Made by a program: the position numbers and the translations under genes
Shown: one piece after another, positions 1 through 11,270 of the stretch
Position numbering within the stretch: position 1 is the stretch's first letter
How the letters are laid out: every line of letters starts with the position of its first letter
From: Pteria penguin
Lineage: Eukaryota > Mollusca > Bivalvia > Pterioida > Pteriidae
Direction: 5' to 3'
NCBI GenBank assembly: GCA_035048485.1
Contig: CM068582.1
Location: 33,049,596 to 33,113,595 of the forward strand
Length of the DNA stretch: 64,000 bases
Notes under the pieces: generated by a model
Database searches by the model: none
Told to the model about the DNA's origin: nothing
Seen by the model: the letters and a program-made list of their open reading frames with translations, nothing else

Positions 1-69
1 TCCTTAAGATAAATAATTAGCCTATTGCTTGCAATGAGTCGGATTCGACGATAAACATCAAGGAAACAA

Positions 70-418
70 TCCTAGTAATCTTTCTGGATAACCTTATGTA
101 ACTAAAGCATAACTACCCAGTAACCAACCAAATCTTTCTGAACAACTTCATGTAACTAGAGTATAACTACCTGGTAGCTAATAAAATCTTTCTGGACAAC
201 CTCATGTAACTAAAGCATAACTACCTGGTAATCAATCAAATCTTTCTGGATAGCTTCATGTAACCAGAGCATAACTACCTAACAGCCAACCAAATCTTTC
301 TAGACAACCTCATGTAACTAAAGGATTACTGCCTGGTAAACAACCAATCTTTCTGGATAACCTCATGTAACTAGAGTATAACTACCCAATAGCCAACCAA
401 ATGTTTCTAGACAACCTC
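70..418. repeat. 54-bp minisatellite, left part
   Basis: Imperfect tandem units of about 54 bp, each starting near AATCTTTCTGGA and containing CAACCTCATGTAACTA and ATAACTACC, recur at roughly 76, 130, 184, 238 and 291 and continue to 418. The array resumes at 1064 after the foldback element, so the element interrupted a pre-existing satellite. Nothing coding is visible. Confidence 0.85.
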
Positions 419-1063
419 TAGCCGCAAGCAGTGGCCCTATATGAATGATAGGGCCACAATTCCTTACGTTGCGTAAACTTGCATTTTTGATAAACGGAAT
501 GGCCGGCATGATTCTACGTATTTCGGCATCAAATGGAGCAAATATCGAACATATATAAACATAAAGTACATGTAAACGATCGGCAATAATAACTTACCCC
601 CGATCTGTCGTCTGAAGGCTCTACACACATTTTTTCCCGAATGGTTTCAAATTTGCCGGTTTCTGTGTCAGCCATTCGGTCTCGCGAGATCTCGTTAAAA
701 GAAACCTCACAAAAAGAGGCGGTCATTGTTATTTTTATGTCATTTCTCTGTTTACATTTTATTTATCGGCTAGTTACCGCTTTCTGGCCATTTCAATTTA
801 GTTTTCTTCTTCATAAATGACTAGCCGATAAATGATATGAAACAGATTGGGCAAAAATGTGTGTACAGCCTTCAGACGACAGATCGGGAGTAAGTTATTA
901 TTGCCGATCGTTTGCTTTATGTTTATATATGTTAGATATTTGCTCCATTTGATGCCGAAATGCGTAGAATCGTGCCGGCCATTCCGTTTATCAAAAATGC
1001 AAGTTTACGCAACGTAAGGAAATGTGGCCCTATCATTCATATAGGGCCACTACTTGCAGCTAG
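419..1063. mobile_element. Foldback/MITE-like inverted-repeat element (~645 bp)
   Basis: The left arm (about 419-632) and right arm (about 853-1063) are near-perfect reverse complements over ~210 bp. Ends read TAGCCGCAAGCAGTGGCC and, on the opposite strand, CTAGCTGCAAGTAGTGGCC. Each end has a subterminal hairpin built on GTGGCCCTAT / ATAGGGCCAC. The flanks ACAACCTC at 411-418 and 1064-1071 are a 7-8 bp target-site duplication within the 54-bp satellite. A second nested inverted repeat (761-774 and 820-833, ATTTATCGGCTAGT) lies in the centre. No transposase is encoded, so this is non-autonomous. TIR and TSD size are compatible with a hAT-type or other DNA transposon; the superfamily is not certain. 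Confidence 0.85.
598..729 (-). other. Possible captured first exon inside the foldback element
   Basis: On the minus strand an open frame of about 43 codons from the upstream boundary includes an internal ATG reading MADTETGKFETIREK and runs to DDRSG. It meets a good splice donor (GGGGTAAGT) at about 598-604, next to the arm sequence. The right arm repeats the end of this exon-like segment and the donor, but not the ATG part. This looks like a host 5' exon plus intron start picked up by the element. No function can be assigned and no partner exon is visible. Confidence 0.35.
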
Positions 1064-1135
1064 ACAACCTCATGTAACTAGAGCATAACTACCTAGTAAC
1101 CAACCAATATTTCTGAACAATCACGTTAATTAGAC
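1064..1135. repeat. 54-bp minisatellite, right part
   Basis: Continuation of the 54-bp array after the foldback insertion: ACAACCTCATGTAACTAGAGC and the following CTACCTAGTAACCAACC match the left part, then the repeat fades out. Confidence 0.75.
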
Positions 1136-2080
1136 CGTCAGTACATAGTATAAACCAAACATTTTTTGAAGAATTAATTGCTAATCAGATTAAATATATA
1201 TACCTATATCCCAATAAACAAAAATGTTTTTCTGACCAAGGTCCAGCTAGCTAGAACATCAACATCTAGTAGAGGGATTAAATTTCTAGCTTTGTTCCCA
1301 CGAACTAAAACATGCCTGTAGCGAACTAACCAAATTTTCTATCCAATGCTCCGCTCCTTCTTTATGTTACTAGATTACCAATGGCAATACTATTAATGTA
1401 AAAACAATCCATTAGCCTTTTACAGCAAGTTCCTACTAACTAGATACCAGTACCTGATAAATAAATAAACCATCGTTTGTGGACAATATTTTCGAAAGAC
1501 TGTTCATTTGATAAAAATTTCTCAAACCAATACACGTCAGATCATTTTGGAAAATTAAAAAAAAAAAACGGTATTCAAATTTAAATTACAATTAAACGTC
1601 ACGTATTTATCATAAAAATATTGATAATGTATCAAACATACAAATTGTTATTAAACTCATGTATATTAACAAATTAGAGCAGCATAATCAGCTTAAATTG
1701 AATGAAAATCACGTGTTATGCTAGTTTTGTATCATAAATGCAAATACATACATTTCGAGAGCCTTTTTACATCGCTCATGTTGAATAAACTGATAGCTAC
1801 TGTGACTTGAATGAAAAATAAAACAAAAAATCTAAGCTAAATGTATACAAGGAAATGAACTTCTATGATAAAGTTTGAATTCAAGTTGCCAAATTCTTTT
1901 TAAAACGGAAGCTGGTGCTGTATACTTTCCTGTGATTTTGTCAAGAATATTGACGATGATAATCACGGAAATTTGACCTATTGCAGTAGCACAGTCAGTG
2001 TTTAGTTCAAGCTTAGTTTACTGCTGGGTTCAGCTACAGATCATGTCCCAGCAATCGGACAAAGAGTTTCAAACTTATTG
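1136..2080. other. No gene recognised
   Basis: AT-rich unique sequence. No coding frame of note, RNA gene or repeat was recognised. Confidence 0.5.
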
Positions 2081-2082
2081 TA

Positions 2083-2211
2083 GGGAGACAGGTGTAGTCT
2101 TGCGGCTCCGACGATCCGGGTTCGATTCCCGTGATGTGCCACTATGTTTATGAGGTTGGTTACTGTTGAAAGCGACGTAAAACACCAAACAATCAACCAA
2201 CAACCAATCAA
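2083..2211 (+). mobile_element. tRNA-derived SINE, family A (internally deleted)
   Basis: Matches the full family A copy at 3197-3367: GGTGTAGT, then GGCTCCGACGATCC, a B-box GGTTCGATTCC, GTGCCACTATGTTTA, then GAAAGCGACGTAAAACACC and a CAACCAACAACC tail. The stretch between the A-box and the anticodon-like region, and part of the body, are missing, so it is a degraded copy. Confidence 0.8.
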
Positions 2212-2413
2212 ATTTATTGTACACTGGGAAATTGAATGATGTGTCCATTACGATATAAAAGACCTTATCTGCGATGCGTCCTTGAGGAAGAATGACAAGT
2301 AACGTAATTCTTTTTACTCAGAAGCTGATACTCTCTCATAATAGTATCTAATCTACATGGAAAAAGATCGTTATTTATCTTATGACTGCCAGTCTGTAAT
2401 AACAACTTAATGC

Positions 2414-2424
2414 AACACACACAC

Positions 2425-2461
<37 letters not shown>

Positions 2462-2475
2462 AACAACAACAACAA
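2414..2475. repeat. (CA)n microsatellite with AAC-rich tail
   Basis: About 20 CA dinucleotides with one interruption, followed by AACAACAAC. Any apparent frames here are low-complexity artefacts. Confidence 0.95.
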
Positions 2476-2663
2476 CCCAAAGAAAAAAGGTTATACCAGT
2501 AGCTATGGGAATAACAGATTATGAAACATGGGGCATCTTCCTACGATTGACATGAAACCAAAGCCATAAAAACTCAATTTCTGGTTCTTTTGATTTCTTG
2601 TGTTGTAAGAGACCACTTATGAAAAATCTCTAATTTGTTCGTGTTATTTCTTGAGAACTTCTG

Positions 2664-2938
2664 GAAGTCGGCGTGGGCCCGTCGATGAGGTGATTGACTT
2701 GTGACCGAAAGATCCCGGGATCGATTACCGCCGTGAGCACACCGATGTTTTGTCTTTCGGAGGAGACAGTAAAAACCGAGGTTCCGTGTCACGGTTGGCG
2801 TGGCACGTAAAAGATCCCACACTGCTTCGGGTGGGTCCGTTGCAAAGACAGAAATTTCAATGCGATGCATCTGGCAGATGCCGTCACAATATACATGTAC
2901 GTGAAATAACTGTGGAGTGATGTAAAGCAATAATCAGT
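2664..2938 (+). mobile_element. tRNA-derived SINE, family B
   Basis: tRNA-like head (GTCGGCGTGGGC... with B-box-like GGGATCGATTACC), then the family body: TGTCTTTCGGAGGAGACAG, TAAAAGATCCCACACTGC, GGGTGGGTCCGTTGCAAAG, ATCTGGCAGATGCCGTCAC, ending in a CAATAATCAGTCAATAA tail. It aligns along its length with the copies at 20929 and 29452. Box motifs are mutated, so it is probably transcriptionally inactive. Confidence 0.85.
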
Positions 2939-3196
2939 CAATAAGAACTTTTTTTCCGTCTTCTATGATTCAATCTCTTGAATGTAAAAACATAACAGCT
3001 GTTCAAAAGCTGTTTGATACTTCTTTTCCTATAAAAGCCTTAGTATAAAAGTGTTTAAGTGCATAAAAGACCAACATCGAATAACCTTAAAACCCTACAT
3101 CACAAAGAGAGATTGAGTCTCAAATTGATACACATCCAAAACGTATCTCATATACAAAATTCTTTAGGCCACACAAAAAGTTTCCTTTGTTAAGAG

Positions 3197-3367
3197 AAGG
3201 GCAGGCGTGGTGTAGTGGTTAAGCGCTTGGCTTGCGGCGCCGACGATCCGGGTTCGATTCCCGGGTTGTGCCACTATGTTTAAGAGGTTGGTAACCTCCT
3301 GCTTCCATGTCGCGATATAACTGAAATATTGTTGAAAGCGACGTAAAACACCAATCAACCAACAACC
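3197..3367 (+). mobile_element. tRNA-derived SINE, family A, full copy with TSD
   Basis: An intact pol III promoter is visible: A-box TGGTGTAGTGG and B-box GGTTCGATTCC inside a tRNA-like head ending GGGTTGTGCC. The body contains GAGGTTGGTAACCTCCTGC and GAAAGCGACGTAAAACACC, with a CAATCAACCAACAACC tail. It is bracketed by a 15-bp target-site duplication TTCCTTTGTTAAGAG (3182-3196 and 3368-3382). This is the reference copy for family A in the window. Confidence 0.93.
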
Positions 3368-3382
3368 TTCCTTTGTTAAGAG

Positions 3383-4149
3383 TTAGCGGACAGGTGGATA
3401 TTTGTCTTGTACTTGTTCAGTAACAACCAGTCATAATACAGTTCTTTTTCTTTATTTGTTTTAATATTGTTATAAGGTATTATGATCTATCTAAATGACA
3501 TATCAATATTTCATGTATTGCTGAAGAAAGCTTGTTATTTAATTCTGTACTTATTTTCCTATTAAATTTCTAAATGTCAAATAACTGAATACCTTCTATC
3601 ATTCATGGTACGTAAATAACTCAGAGGTTCGTTTGTTTGTTTGTTTTCCTGATAGGCAGGTAAGTTTTATAAATCCACAGCTAATGCTGAACAAAGAAAA
3701 AAGTGTGGTTTATCAAAGAAAACGGATCATGAGCCCGAAATTTCTATATTGGATAGAAAATCTTTCAAATAAATGCCGTGTTTTGATTGAAATGTACCTA
3801 ATATAAATGATATTACGATATACAAGAATGTGAAATGATTTCAAGTCTTCATATCTTTATGTTCCCTCCCTTCCTTTATTTTTCACGTTTATGCTTGCAA
3901 GGTTTCCATTATTCTCGTCCATTACAACAGAGACTATAACATACACATTGTGGGATCGTGTAGTGTTTACATATAAGGCAAAGCATTGACAGTAGTGCTA
4001 GCTTTTATTGCTAAAATAATATTTTGATTTTGAGTTAACGATTCCTTTAGGTAACAATGGGAAGATTTATCATAGATTTATTTTATCATAAACGCTACTG
4101 AACCTAAACGAGTGATTACGTTCGACCCGTGTTTACAAGTACATTCAAG
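3383..4149. other. No gene recognised
   Basis: AT-rich unique sequence with a short GTTTGTTT run near 3630; no gene or repeat recognised. Confidence 0.5.
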
Positions 4150-4270
4150 GAATGACTGTCTTTTTTTCTAGGTTCATGGGGAATGAACTTGGGTGAGAAA
4201 CAAACAAATCACGTGAACCGCGAAGCCTAAGTTCATCCCCCATGAACCTAGAAAAAAAAGACAGTCATTC
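4150..4270. repeat. Near-perfect hairpin, 41-bp arms
   Basis: Arms 4150-4190 and 4229-4270 are reverse complements apart from one substitution and one extra A; both contain GACAGTCATT and CTAGGTTCATGG-type sequence. The spacer is 38 bp. The perfection suggests a recent origin (a tiny MITE end pair, or an inverted duplication). Any open frame over it is a by-product. Confidence 0.85.
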
Positions 4271-5136
4271 TTTATATTTACAATGCATTTTAAAAGGTTC
4301 TTTTTTGAAAACAAAAGATCAAAACTGGCAAGGACCGAATTTTTCCTGAAGTGGAAAAATACTTCCACCACGCAATATAGTGCGTGTCTAGAATGCTAAA
4401 AAGTACTCTATCTGTCCAGGTTATTTCTCTAATTACTCAAAATTAACAGATGCATTAATTTTGTTATTACAATTCTTATATTTAACTTGAGTAAGCCCCG
4501 CCTCTTTTTATATTACTACGCATGTGATTTGCCATACGCCGGGTACTACTTCCATGACCCGAATTCATGGGCTGATGAACCGAGTTGGTAAATTCTTTAA
4601 TTCCTTACTCTACATATAATGATTTAAATTGATATCTTAATTTACAATACGGTGGATCTGAAAATTTATTTTTCTGTGTGTAATGAGCACTGAGGATACT
4701 TAAATTTTTTTTATTAAACGTGCACGAAATATTACCATAAATAATATGAGTAACTTAGTATATGTATAAAATATTCAAATATATTTACTAATAACTGTAC
4801 ACTATTTCTAAAAATATACAACATTATGTATATGTATTATACGTCCTGGAGTCTGATAATCTTATGCTATATATATATATAATTGATTATGTATTTCCAA
4901 TTGACTATATTATTTGGCTTTAACTATCGTGTATTTCAAATACCGTTCAATGGCCCGAGTTGGAAATACAATATCATGTATGTCGTATAACTTCCGTTTT
5001 CATCATAATGGTAAGGAAATGGCTACCCTTCTTTGACATTCTTGTATTTACCTTGTATATACATGTTATATATGTATTTTCGTTAGCTTAATATCTCTAT
5101 ACATTTATCCTCCATAACAGTACACGTAGTTCAATC
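4271..5136. other. No gene recognised
   Basis: Strongly AT-rich sequence with a short (TA) tract near 4870; no gene recognised. Confidence 0.5.
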
Positions 5137-5275
5137 TGTAACGTACCGGGCTCGTGGCCGAAAAGTCGCGAGTTCGAGTCCAAACGACGACTGGGAGTCC
5201 TGTTTTTCCGTGTCCGTTATATAGGTCTAAATTTCTGTGTAACGCACCAGGCAGGTGTCGTCACCATAAAGGAGA
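5137..5275 (+). mobile_element. SINE family B relic
   Basis: Contains a tRNA-like piece (GGCTCGTGGCCGAAAAGTCGC with GAGTTCGAGTCC) and the family B segment GGTCTAAATTTCTGTGTAACG followed by CAGGCAGGTGTCGTCACCATA. The middle of the body is deleted. Confidence 0.7.
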
Positions 5276-5286
5276 CAGAAAAACTT

Positions 5287-5345
5287 GATCATCATCATCA
5301 TCACCACGATCATCATCATCATCGTAATCATCATCATCATCTTAG
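5287..5345. repeat. (ATC)n-type trinucleotide tract
   Basis: Runs of ATC/CATCAT over about 60 bp. The associated isoleucine-rich frame is low complexity. Confidence 0.9.
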
Positions 5346-5500
5346 TTATAATAAAAATTGATCATGATTTGATGGTTGACAATAAGGAAGGTATTCGGAC
5401 TTTCGACTTTTTAACTACAACTACAAGTCGATCTTGCAGACCACTGCGACTAACCTTGCTATATATAATACTTGGCTACAAATAATTATACCACCATTTT

Positions 5501-5668
5501 GACCTTTGCAACGGACTCACACGAAGCAGTGAGGGATCTTTCCATGCATACCACGACACGGGGCCTCGGGTTTTACTGAAATCCGAAAGACAGAACACTG
5601 GCATAACCAGAGCGGGAATCGAACCCCGGCCTCCCGATCAGGAGCCGGCATACTACCACCTCCATATA
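5501..5668 (-). mobile_element. SINE family B, minus strand
   Basis: Reverse-strand copy of the 5' two thirds of family B. On the plus strand one reads GACCTTTGCAACGGACTC, GTGAGGGATCTTTCCATGC, CCGAAAGACAGAACACTGGC and GGGAATCGAACCCCGGCC (the B-box complement). The tail half is absent, so the copy is truncated. Confidence 0.8.
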
Positions 5669-6760
5669 ATATATATCAATGTACATATTCACAAGTAAAA
5701 ATGATTCAACAAGAAAATATAATATAAATTATGCAAAAACCGTATTCAAATAAGCAATCAAACACAGTACAATCCTCTACAACCCCCAACCCACCACTTT
5801 CCGGCAATCTTCGTTGACTTTGTAAATTGTGAAGCTTTTGCAAATCAAGGGCATAAGGTAAAGGATCAGGGCGGGAAAGGGGGGAGGCAACGAGGAAATA
5901 TGGTCCACTTATCTGGATTTGAGAGTTAGGAATAAGTGGGTTTGTGCTCTCACCCTCTACCTTTTATACTAGTATGAAATTGCATTATATAACAACTGGA
6001 TTCAGAGAGGTTGAAAAGGGGGACTAGACCCTTCCTGAGCACCCACTCACATAGTTGATTTTTTCAGTCTCTTTTGGAATATTCGTTTCGACTGGATCCC
6101 TCTCGATAATATTTCTGGATCCGCACTAGAAAGAGATGCAATATACCTAAATAAACTGAGGTATTGAAACTTCAGTTGAGAGTCTTGAAAAAATCCAAAA
6201 CACTAAGAAAAGATAGAATTAATGAAAAAGTTTTTAACCCTGGAGTGCGCTGCTACACAAAATAAGTTAAATAGTCGCTTTGTATGAGAGCCACAGAGAA
6301 CCATTTTAAGCAAGCACAAACCTTCCTTTCCCTCACATACAATTACCATCCTTTGCTACTGTTATGCATTAGTGTACTCCACCCACTTACCTCTCTGTCG
6401 TGATTTCCTGTATCAGTCCTTGCCAATAACATCACATCACATTCGTCAATGAAACACTCGTTAAAATACACCGCGATTTTATAACGACACATAGATCTAG
6501 AGAGAATAAGGAATAATAAAGAGGCATTCAAAGGGGAACTTCAACATCCATATAAACTTTCACCTAGTCTATGGTGACTTCAAAGTCCATTAAACAAGGG
6601 GTCCTCGCGTTTAAGGTAAATAAAGTCTGTGATAAAAATGACATACAGGTCGTTATAGATATGTTTAACTACTCTAATGTCGCTTTCTAAGTGGTCTTAA
6701 CAACAAAATGAAATCAACTCGTATCATTGCGCTGCTATTGTATTAGATAAAACAGGAACC
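5669..6760. other. No gene recognised
   Basis: Moderately AT-rich unique sequence without a convincing coding frame. Confidence 0.45.
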
Positions 6761-6764
6761 TTCG

Positions 6765-6865
6765 TGTTGACATCCCAGCGGGAACAAAGGGTGTAGTGTG
6801 ACATACCTGCCAGAATTAGGGTATGGTGTGGCATCCCCGCAGGAATAAGGGTATGGTGTGGAAAA
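6765..6865. repeat. Short ~37-bp tandem repeat, 2-3 units
   Basis: GGGTATGGTGTGG recurs about every 35-37 bp with intervening CATCCC(A/C)GC(G/A)GGAA, giving 2-3 units just before the (AT)n tract. Confidence 0.7.
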
Positions 6866-6950
6866 ATAATTTTCACGGTGCATTATGGCGGCACCAGTTT
6901 TCCCGGCGCCAAAATCATTTGAATATAGAGAAGACTATCACGATACAAGG

Positions 6951-6951
<1 letters not shown>

Positions 6952-7030
<79 letters not shown>
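6952..7030. repeat. (AT)n microsatellite, ~80 bp
   Basis: Uninterrupted TA dinucleotides for about 79 bp. Confidence 0.97.
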
Positions 7031-7034
<4 letters not shown>

Positions 7035-7221
7035 GCGGATCTAGCGGGAGTCAGGAACCCTCCCACCCCTGCAATACAAAATTGCATTTTCCATTTTCTC
7101 TATAATGTACCAAACATTATAGGCTCGCGCCTCTGGATGGACTTCGAACAATCCCATCCCACTTCTGTAACAACTCCACACCCACTTTTGGAGAAAAAAA
7201 AATTGGACCCGCCCATGATAT

Positions 7222-8575
7222 ACATACACGACACAAGGTCCTCACTGTATATGTACATACACGACACAGAGACCTCACTGTATATATACATACATGACAC
7301 AGGGACCTTACTGAATATATACATACACGACACAGGGACCTTACTGTATGTATACATACACGACACAGGTGCCTTACTGTATATATACATAGACGACACA
7401 GAGACCTTACTGTATATATACATACACGACACAGGGACCTAACTGTATATATACACAGGGACTTCACTGAATACATATACATACATGGCACAATGGCCTT
7501 ACTGAATATATACATACACGACACAAGGACCTTACTGTATGTATACATACACGACACAGGTGCCTTACTGTATATATACATACACGACACAGGGACCTAA
7601 CTGTATATATACACAGAGACCTTACTGTATATATACGTAGAGACCTTACTGTATATATACATACACGACACAGAGACCTTACTGTATATATACGCAGAGA
7701 CCTTACTGTTTACATACATACACGACACAGGGACTTAACTTATATATACGCAGAGACCTCACTGTATATATACATACACGATACAGGGACCTTACTGTAT
7801 ATATTCATACACGACACAGGGACCTTACTGTGTATATACAAACACAACACAGAGACCTTGCTGTATATATACAAACATGACACAGAAACCTTGCTGTATA
7901 TATACATACACAACACAGGGACCTTACTGTTTACATACATACACGACACAGGGACCTTACTGTTTATATACATGCACAACACAGGGAACTTACTGTTTAC
8001 ATACATACACGACACAGGGACCTAACTGTATATATACACAGAGACCTTACTGTATATATACATACACGACACAGGGACCTTACTGTATATATTCATACAC
8101 GACACAGGGACCTTACTGTGTATATACAAACACGACACAGAGACCTTGCTGTATATATACAAACACGACACAGAGACCTTACTGTATATATACATACACG
8201 ACACAAGGACCTTACTGTTTACATACATACACGACACAGGACCTTACTGTTTACATACATACCGGTACACGACACAGGGACCTTACTGTATATATACATA
8301 CACGACACAGGGACCTAACTGTATATATACATACACGACACAGGGACCTTACTGTATATATACATACACGACACAGGGACCTAACTGTATATATACACAG
8401 AGACCTTACTGTATATATGCACATGTACATACACGACACAGGTACCTTACTGTATATATACATACACGACACAGGGACCTTACTGTATATATACATACAC
8501 GGCACAGGTACCTTACTGTATATATACAGGACTGTATATATATACACGACACATGGACCTTACTGTATATTAGTA
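7222..8575. repeat. 33-bp minisatellite array, ~40 units
   Basis: The unit is built on CTGTATATATACATACACGA followed by CACAGGGACCTTA, period 33 bp, with variants (ACAGAGACC, TTTACATACAT, shorter 23-bp units with CACAGAGACC). The period is a multiple of three, so frames on both strands stay open for long stretches and encode an 11-residue periodic peptide (LYIYIHDTGTL on +; related repeats on -). I treat these as satellite artefacts, not genes: there is no start context, no flanking exon and several frames are open at once. Confidence 0.95.
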
Positions 8576-8961
8576 TACATAAAACCTAATCTATTGAATA
8601 GGTAATCTGAAATCTGTCAAATCGGATTTCGAAGTATGGTTGCCCCTATGGAAATGTCTGCCAGTAAACTTCGATTTTTTCCCCTTCAAATAAGGAAATT
8701 TTAAAAGTAGAGCCCCCTAAATGGTCAAAGTGTTAGATAAGTAACCGAAAGTTCATCTGCACGGTCATCAATTTATCTTTTGAATTTAAGTGTTATGATG
8801 CTGTTTGTTTGAAGGTTAACCCGTGAAACACTGGTTTCCCGATCAGGAAATCTGGCTGTTATCCGATTAAAAACCATCATATCTGAATATAGTGGTATAT
8901 TATTTATTTCTTACTGTACGTCCTTTGTACAGACACACACATAATGTTAATGTCCATCTTC

Positions 8962-9096
8962 GTATATTTGTTCTATATGATGCTGGAATGCACTATGCGC
9001 AGACTCTTGCCGGCAGATCCGTTTATCAAAGCGCAAGTTTACGCAAAGTAAGGAATTGCAGCTCTATTATTAAAATAGTGGCCACGTCTTGAGGCT
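8962..9096 (+). repeat. Diverged copy of the foldback element arm
   Basis: Aligns with the right arm of the element at 419-1063: TGATGCTGGAATGC versus TGATGCCGAAATGC, then CCGTTTATCAAA, GCAAGTTTACGCAA and GTAAGGAAT, ending in a decayed AGTGGCCAC end. The opposite arm is missing, so this is a solo-arm relic. Confidence 0.7.
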
Positions 9097-10550
9097 GATA
9101 TAATTATCGAACGAGCTAGAATAATCTGCTTCAGACCCCGCTTCCCCTGATTTACACATACATGTTACATGTACCTGATTTATTTAAGAGATTCAAACAC
9201 TTTCGGCTCAATGCCTTAATTGAATTCTCTAAATATATACATGAGAGCCTTTAATACTTGTATACACATACCTTTGTATTACAACTGTATCCTACTGACC
9301 AGACTGGTTTCATTCTCACCATGCACTCCTTATGGGACACAAATTGCATGAAGAGCTTTAAAATATATCTGAATGGTAAAGGGGATATACCTACTTATCG
9401 AGGTCGTGTGGTGGGCGGACTGTGTGAAATTTTTTATTGTATGACACGTCTTTGGTAGATAAACTAGTGTTCTTTAGTGGAGAATGAAGGGAAGAAGCCA
9501 GGGTCACCGTGTGTACTCCTTTTAAAATTCTCAACAACTGCAATTTTTTTTTCTATTTTTCAAAGGCTTCTAATTCTTCGATACATTAATGTTATCATAT
9601 ATTGATATTATATGTTTTGAAGAATAATAACAACAGGACTTTCCCCTCTGAAGAAAGAAAGAATGAAAGAAAAGAAAGAAAGAAAGAAAGTTTTCATACA
9701 ACAGAGACCCAATGTAGAATAACAATACGGATGTGTCTGATTTAGATGTAAAACATCGATTTTTTTCAGATGTGTATTTTAAAATCTTATATATATTCCA
9801 ATCTCCCCGTATTCTGTGTGTAACTCCGTACATTTACCGTATTATAGACTGAATTTTATAGTTTGACAACATCCTAAACTATATCTCAAATAAAGCAAAA
9901 TTAATGACATACACTTAAGATAGACTAAACATTGTAAGGTGTTGCTATGCAATTGAATCAATATCAAACATGAAGTTAATCTATTCGTTGTAAAAAGAAA
10001 CATACAGCAGGTAGATCTACCGACCAACATCGGCAGGTACCAAAACTTGTAGTTAGGGTATCCACAACTCTTTCTAAATTGTTCAATACGTAAGGCCCGG
10101 ACAACAAACCAGAATGATTTTCAGTGGATGGTACATTTATATCAAAAATATGTTTATTGAAGGGCCAGTAGTACGAATAGATAATAATGGGAGTTGGTGA
10201 AAATAAACTATAGCTATAGTTGATAATAAATGCAGTAATCTGCAACATCCGGCTTGTGTCCGGATTGATTTAAGTCCGTCAGACGATTACATTTAAAACA
10301 AATCTTTTAATATTGTCGACGTAAACAATTATTTTGCTGGAAATTTGTTTTTGAAAAAGAACCTTAGTTCACCCTCTTTAGGTACACTGGTACATTTTGC
10401 CACATGCACTGGCATGGAATCGAACCTCGGTTTTACAGAGGTTAGATGCTACAGAGAGTTCCAGCACCGCATGCGCATTAATCATCTTAGCTACTAATAA
10501 GCCTGATACAAGCTACCTTTCAACACTGTTGGATGGTATGGTAATTCCTA
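9097..10550. other. No gene recognised; (AAAG)n tract
   Basis: Unique AT-rich DNA. A short (GAAA)n tract lies at about 9655-9690. At 10408-10440 the minus strand has a B-box-like GGTTCGATTCCATGCC, possibly a tRNA/SINE remnant, too short to call. Confidence 0.45.
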
Positions 10551-10552
10551 TT

Positions 10553-11270
10553 TTCACTTTCTTTTTCAAGTCAAAATTCACTCCTTAACACAGTAACCCC
10601 TCTTGCATTCTACTATGGCAATGCATCGTCATTGTGTGTTTGCACTCTCCAATATACATAAAATATATCACAACAAAGCTATACTAAATCTAAATTCAGC
10701 CTTTCTATTACATGACATTTTCTGTTGTCTTGAAAGTTAGATAGAAGAATTGTTTCAAAATCAGTAATTGTTTCCAAAGGAACCTTTAAGAATACAAATT
10801 GATACATGTATTTTGAATTTTGTTTTTGATCACTTCCAAATAACAAGTAACAACGTTAATATGCATGTCGTCATTTACAAAAAGGAACCTTATATTTCAT
10901 CTCTATCGTGGTATATATTATATTCACGTTTTCTTGTCAAAATTCACTTCTTAACAGAGTTATCCCTCCTGCATTCTGCTATGGCAATGCATCGTCATTA
11001 CATACATGTATGTTTGCGTTCTCCAATATACTTAAAAGCTGTCAAGACAAGGTTATAGTAAAGCAGCCTTGCTATTACATGACATTCTGTTATCTTGAAT
11101 TTTATGATTTCAAAATCATTAAAGAAATTATTTCCAAATGAATCTTTGAGATAACAAATTAATATTTTTGAATACTGAAAAATATCATACCCAAATATAA
11201 AATAATAATGTTGACATGCATGACGTCAATTAAGAAGTAGAACCTTACGTTTTAGCACTGTCATACATGT
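10553..11270. repeat. Tandem duplication, ~366-bp period, two copies
   Basis: Copy 1 (about 10553-10911) and copy 2 (about 10921-11270) share, in order, TCAAAATTCAC, CTATGGCAATGCATCGTCATT, TATTACATGACATT, ATTTCCAAA and a CATGCATG(A/T)CGTCA-type end, offset by about 366 bp. They are roughly 75-80% similar by eye, so an old duplication. Small frames inside are not convincing genes. Confidence 0.75.

Noticed and set aside
2574..2930. 118-codon minus-strand frame
   Set aside because: Lies antisense across a SINE family B copy; similar frames occur at every copy of that SINE (20866-21127, 29500, 23705).
3200..3275. Genuine tRNA gene
   Set aside because: A- and B-boxes are present, but it is the head of a SINE with a non-tRNA body, tail and 15-bp TSD, and the anticodon arm does not fold well.
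3164..3358. Minus-strand frame with GNRTRIVGAASQALNHYTT
   Set aside because: Antisense of SINE family A; the same string arises from the B-box region of each copy.
7222..8575. CRISPR-like array
   Set aside because: Units are head-to-tail without unique spacers and the genome is eukaryotic; it is a minisatellite.
6885..8605. Long open frames rich in Tyr/Ile/His/Thr on both strands
   Set aside because: They lie on the (AT)n tract and the 33-bp minisatellite, are simultaneously open in several frames and have no exon context; satellite artefacts.
10768..11141. Two overlapping ~80-95 codon frames
   Set aside because: Fall in the tandem duplication; the frame is not conserved between the two copies, so coding is unlikely.
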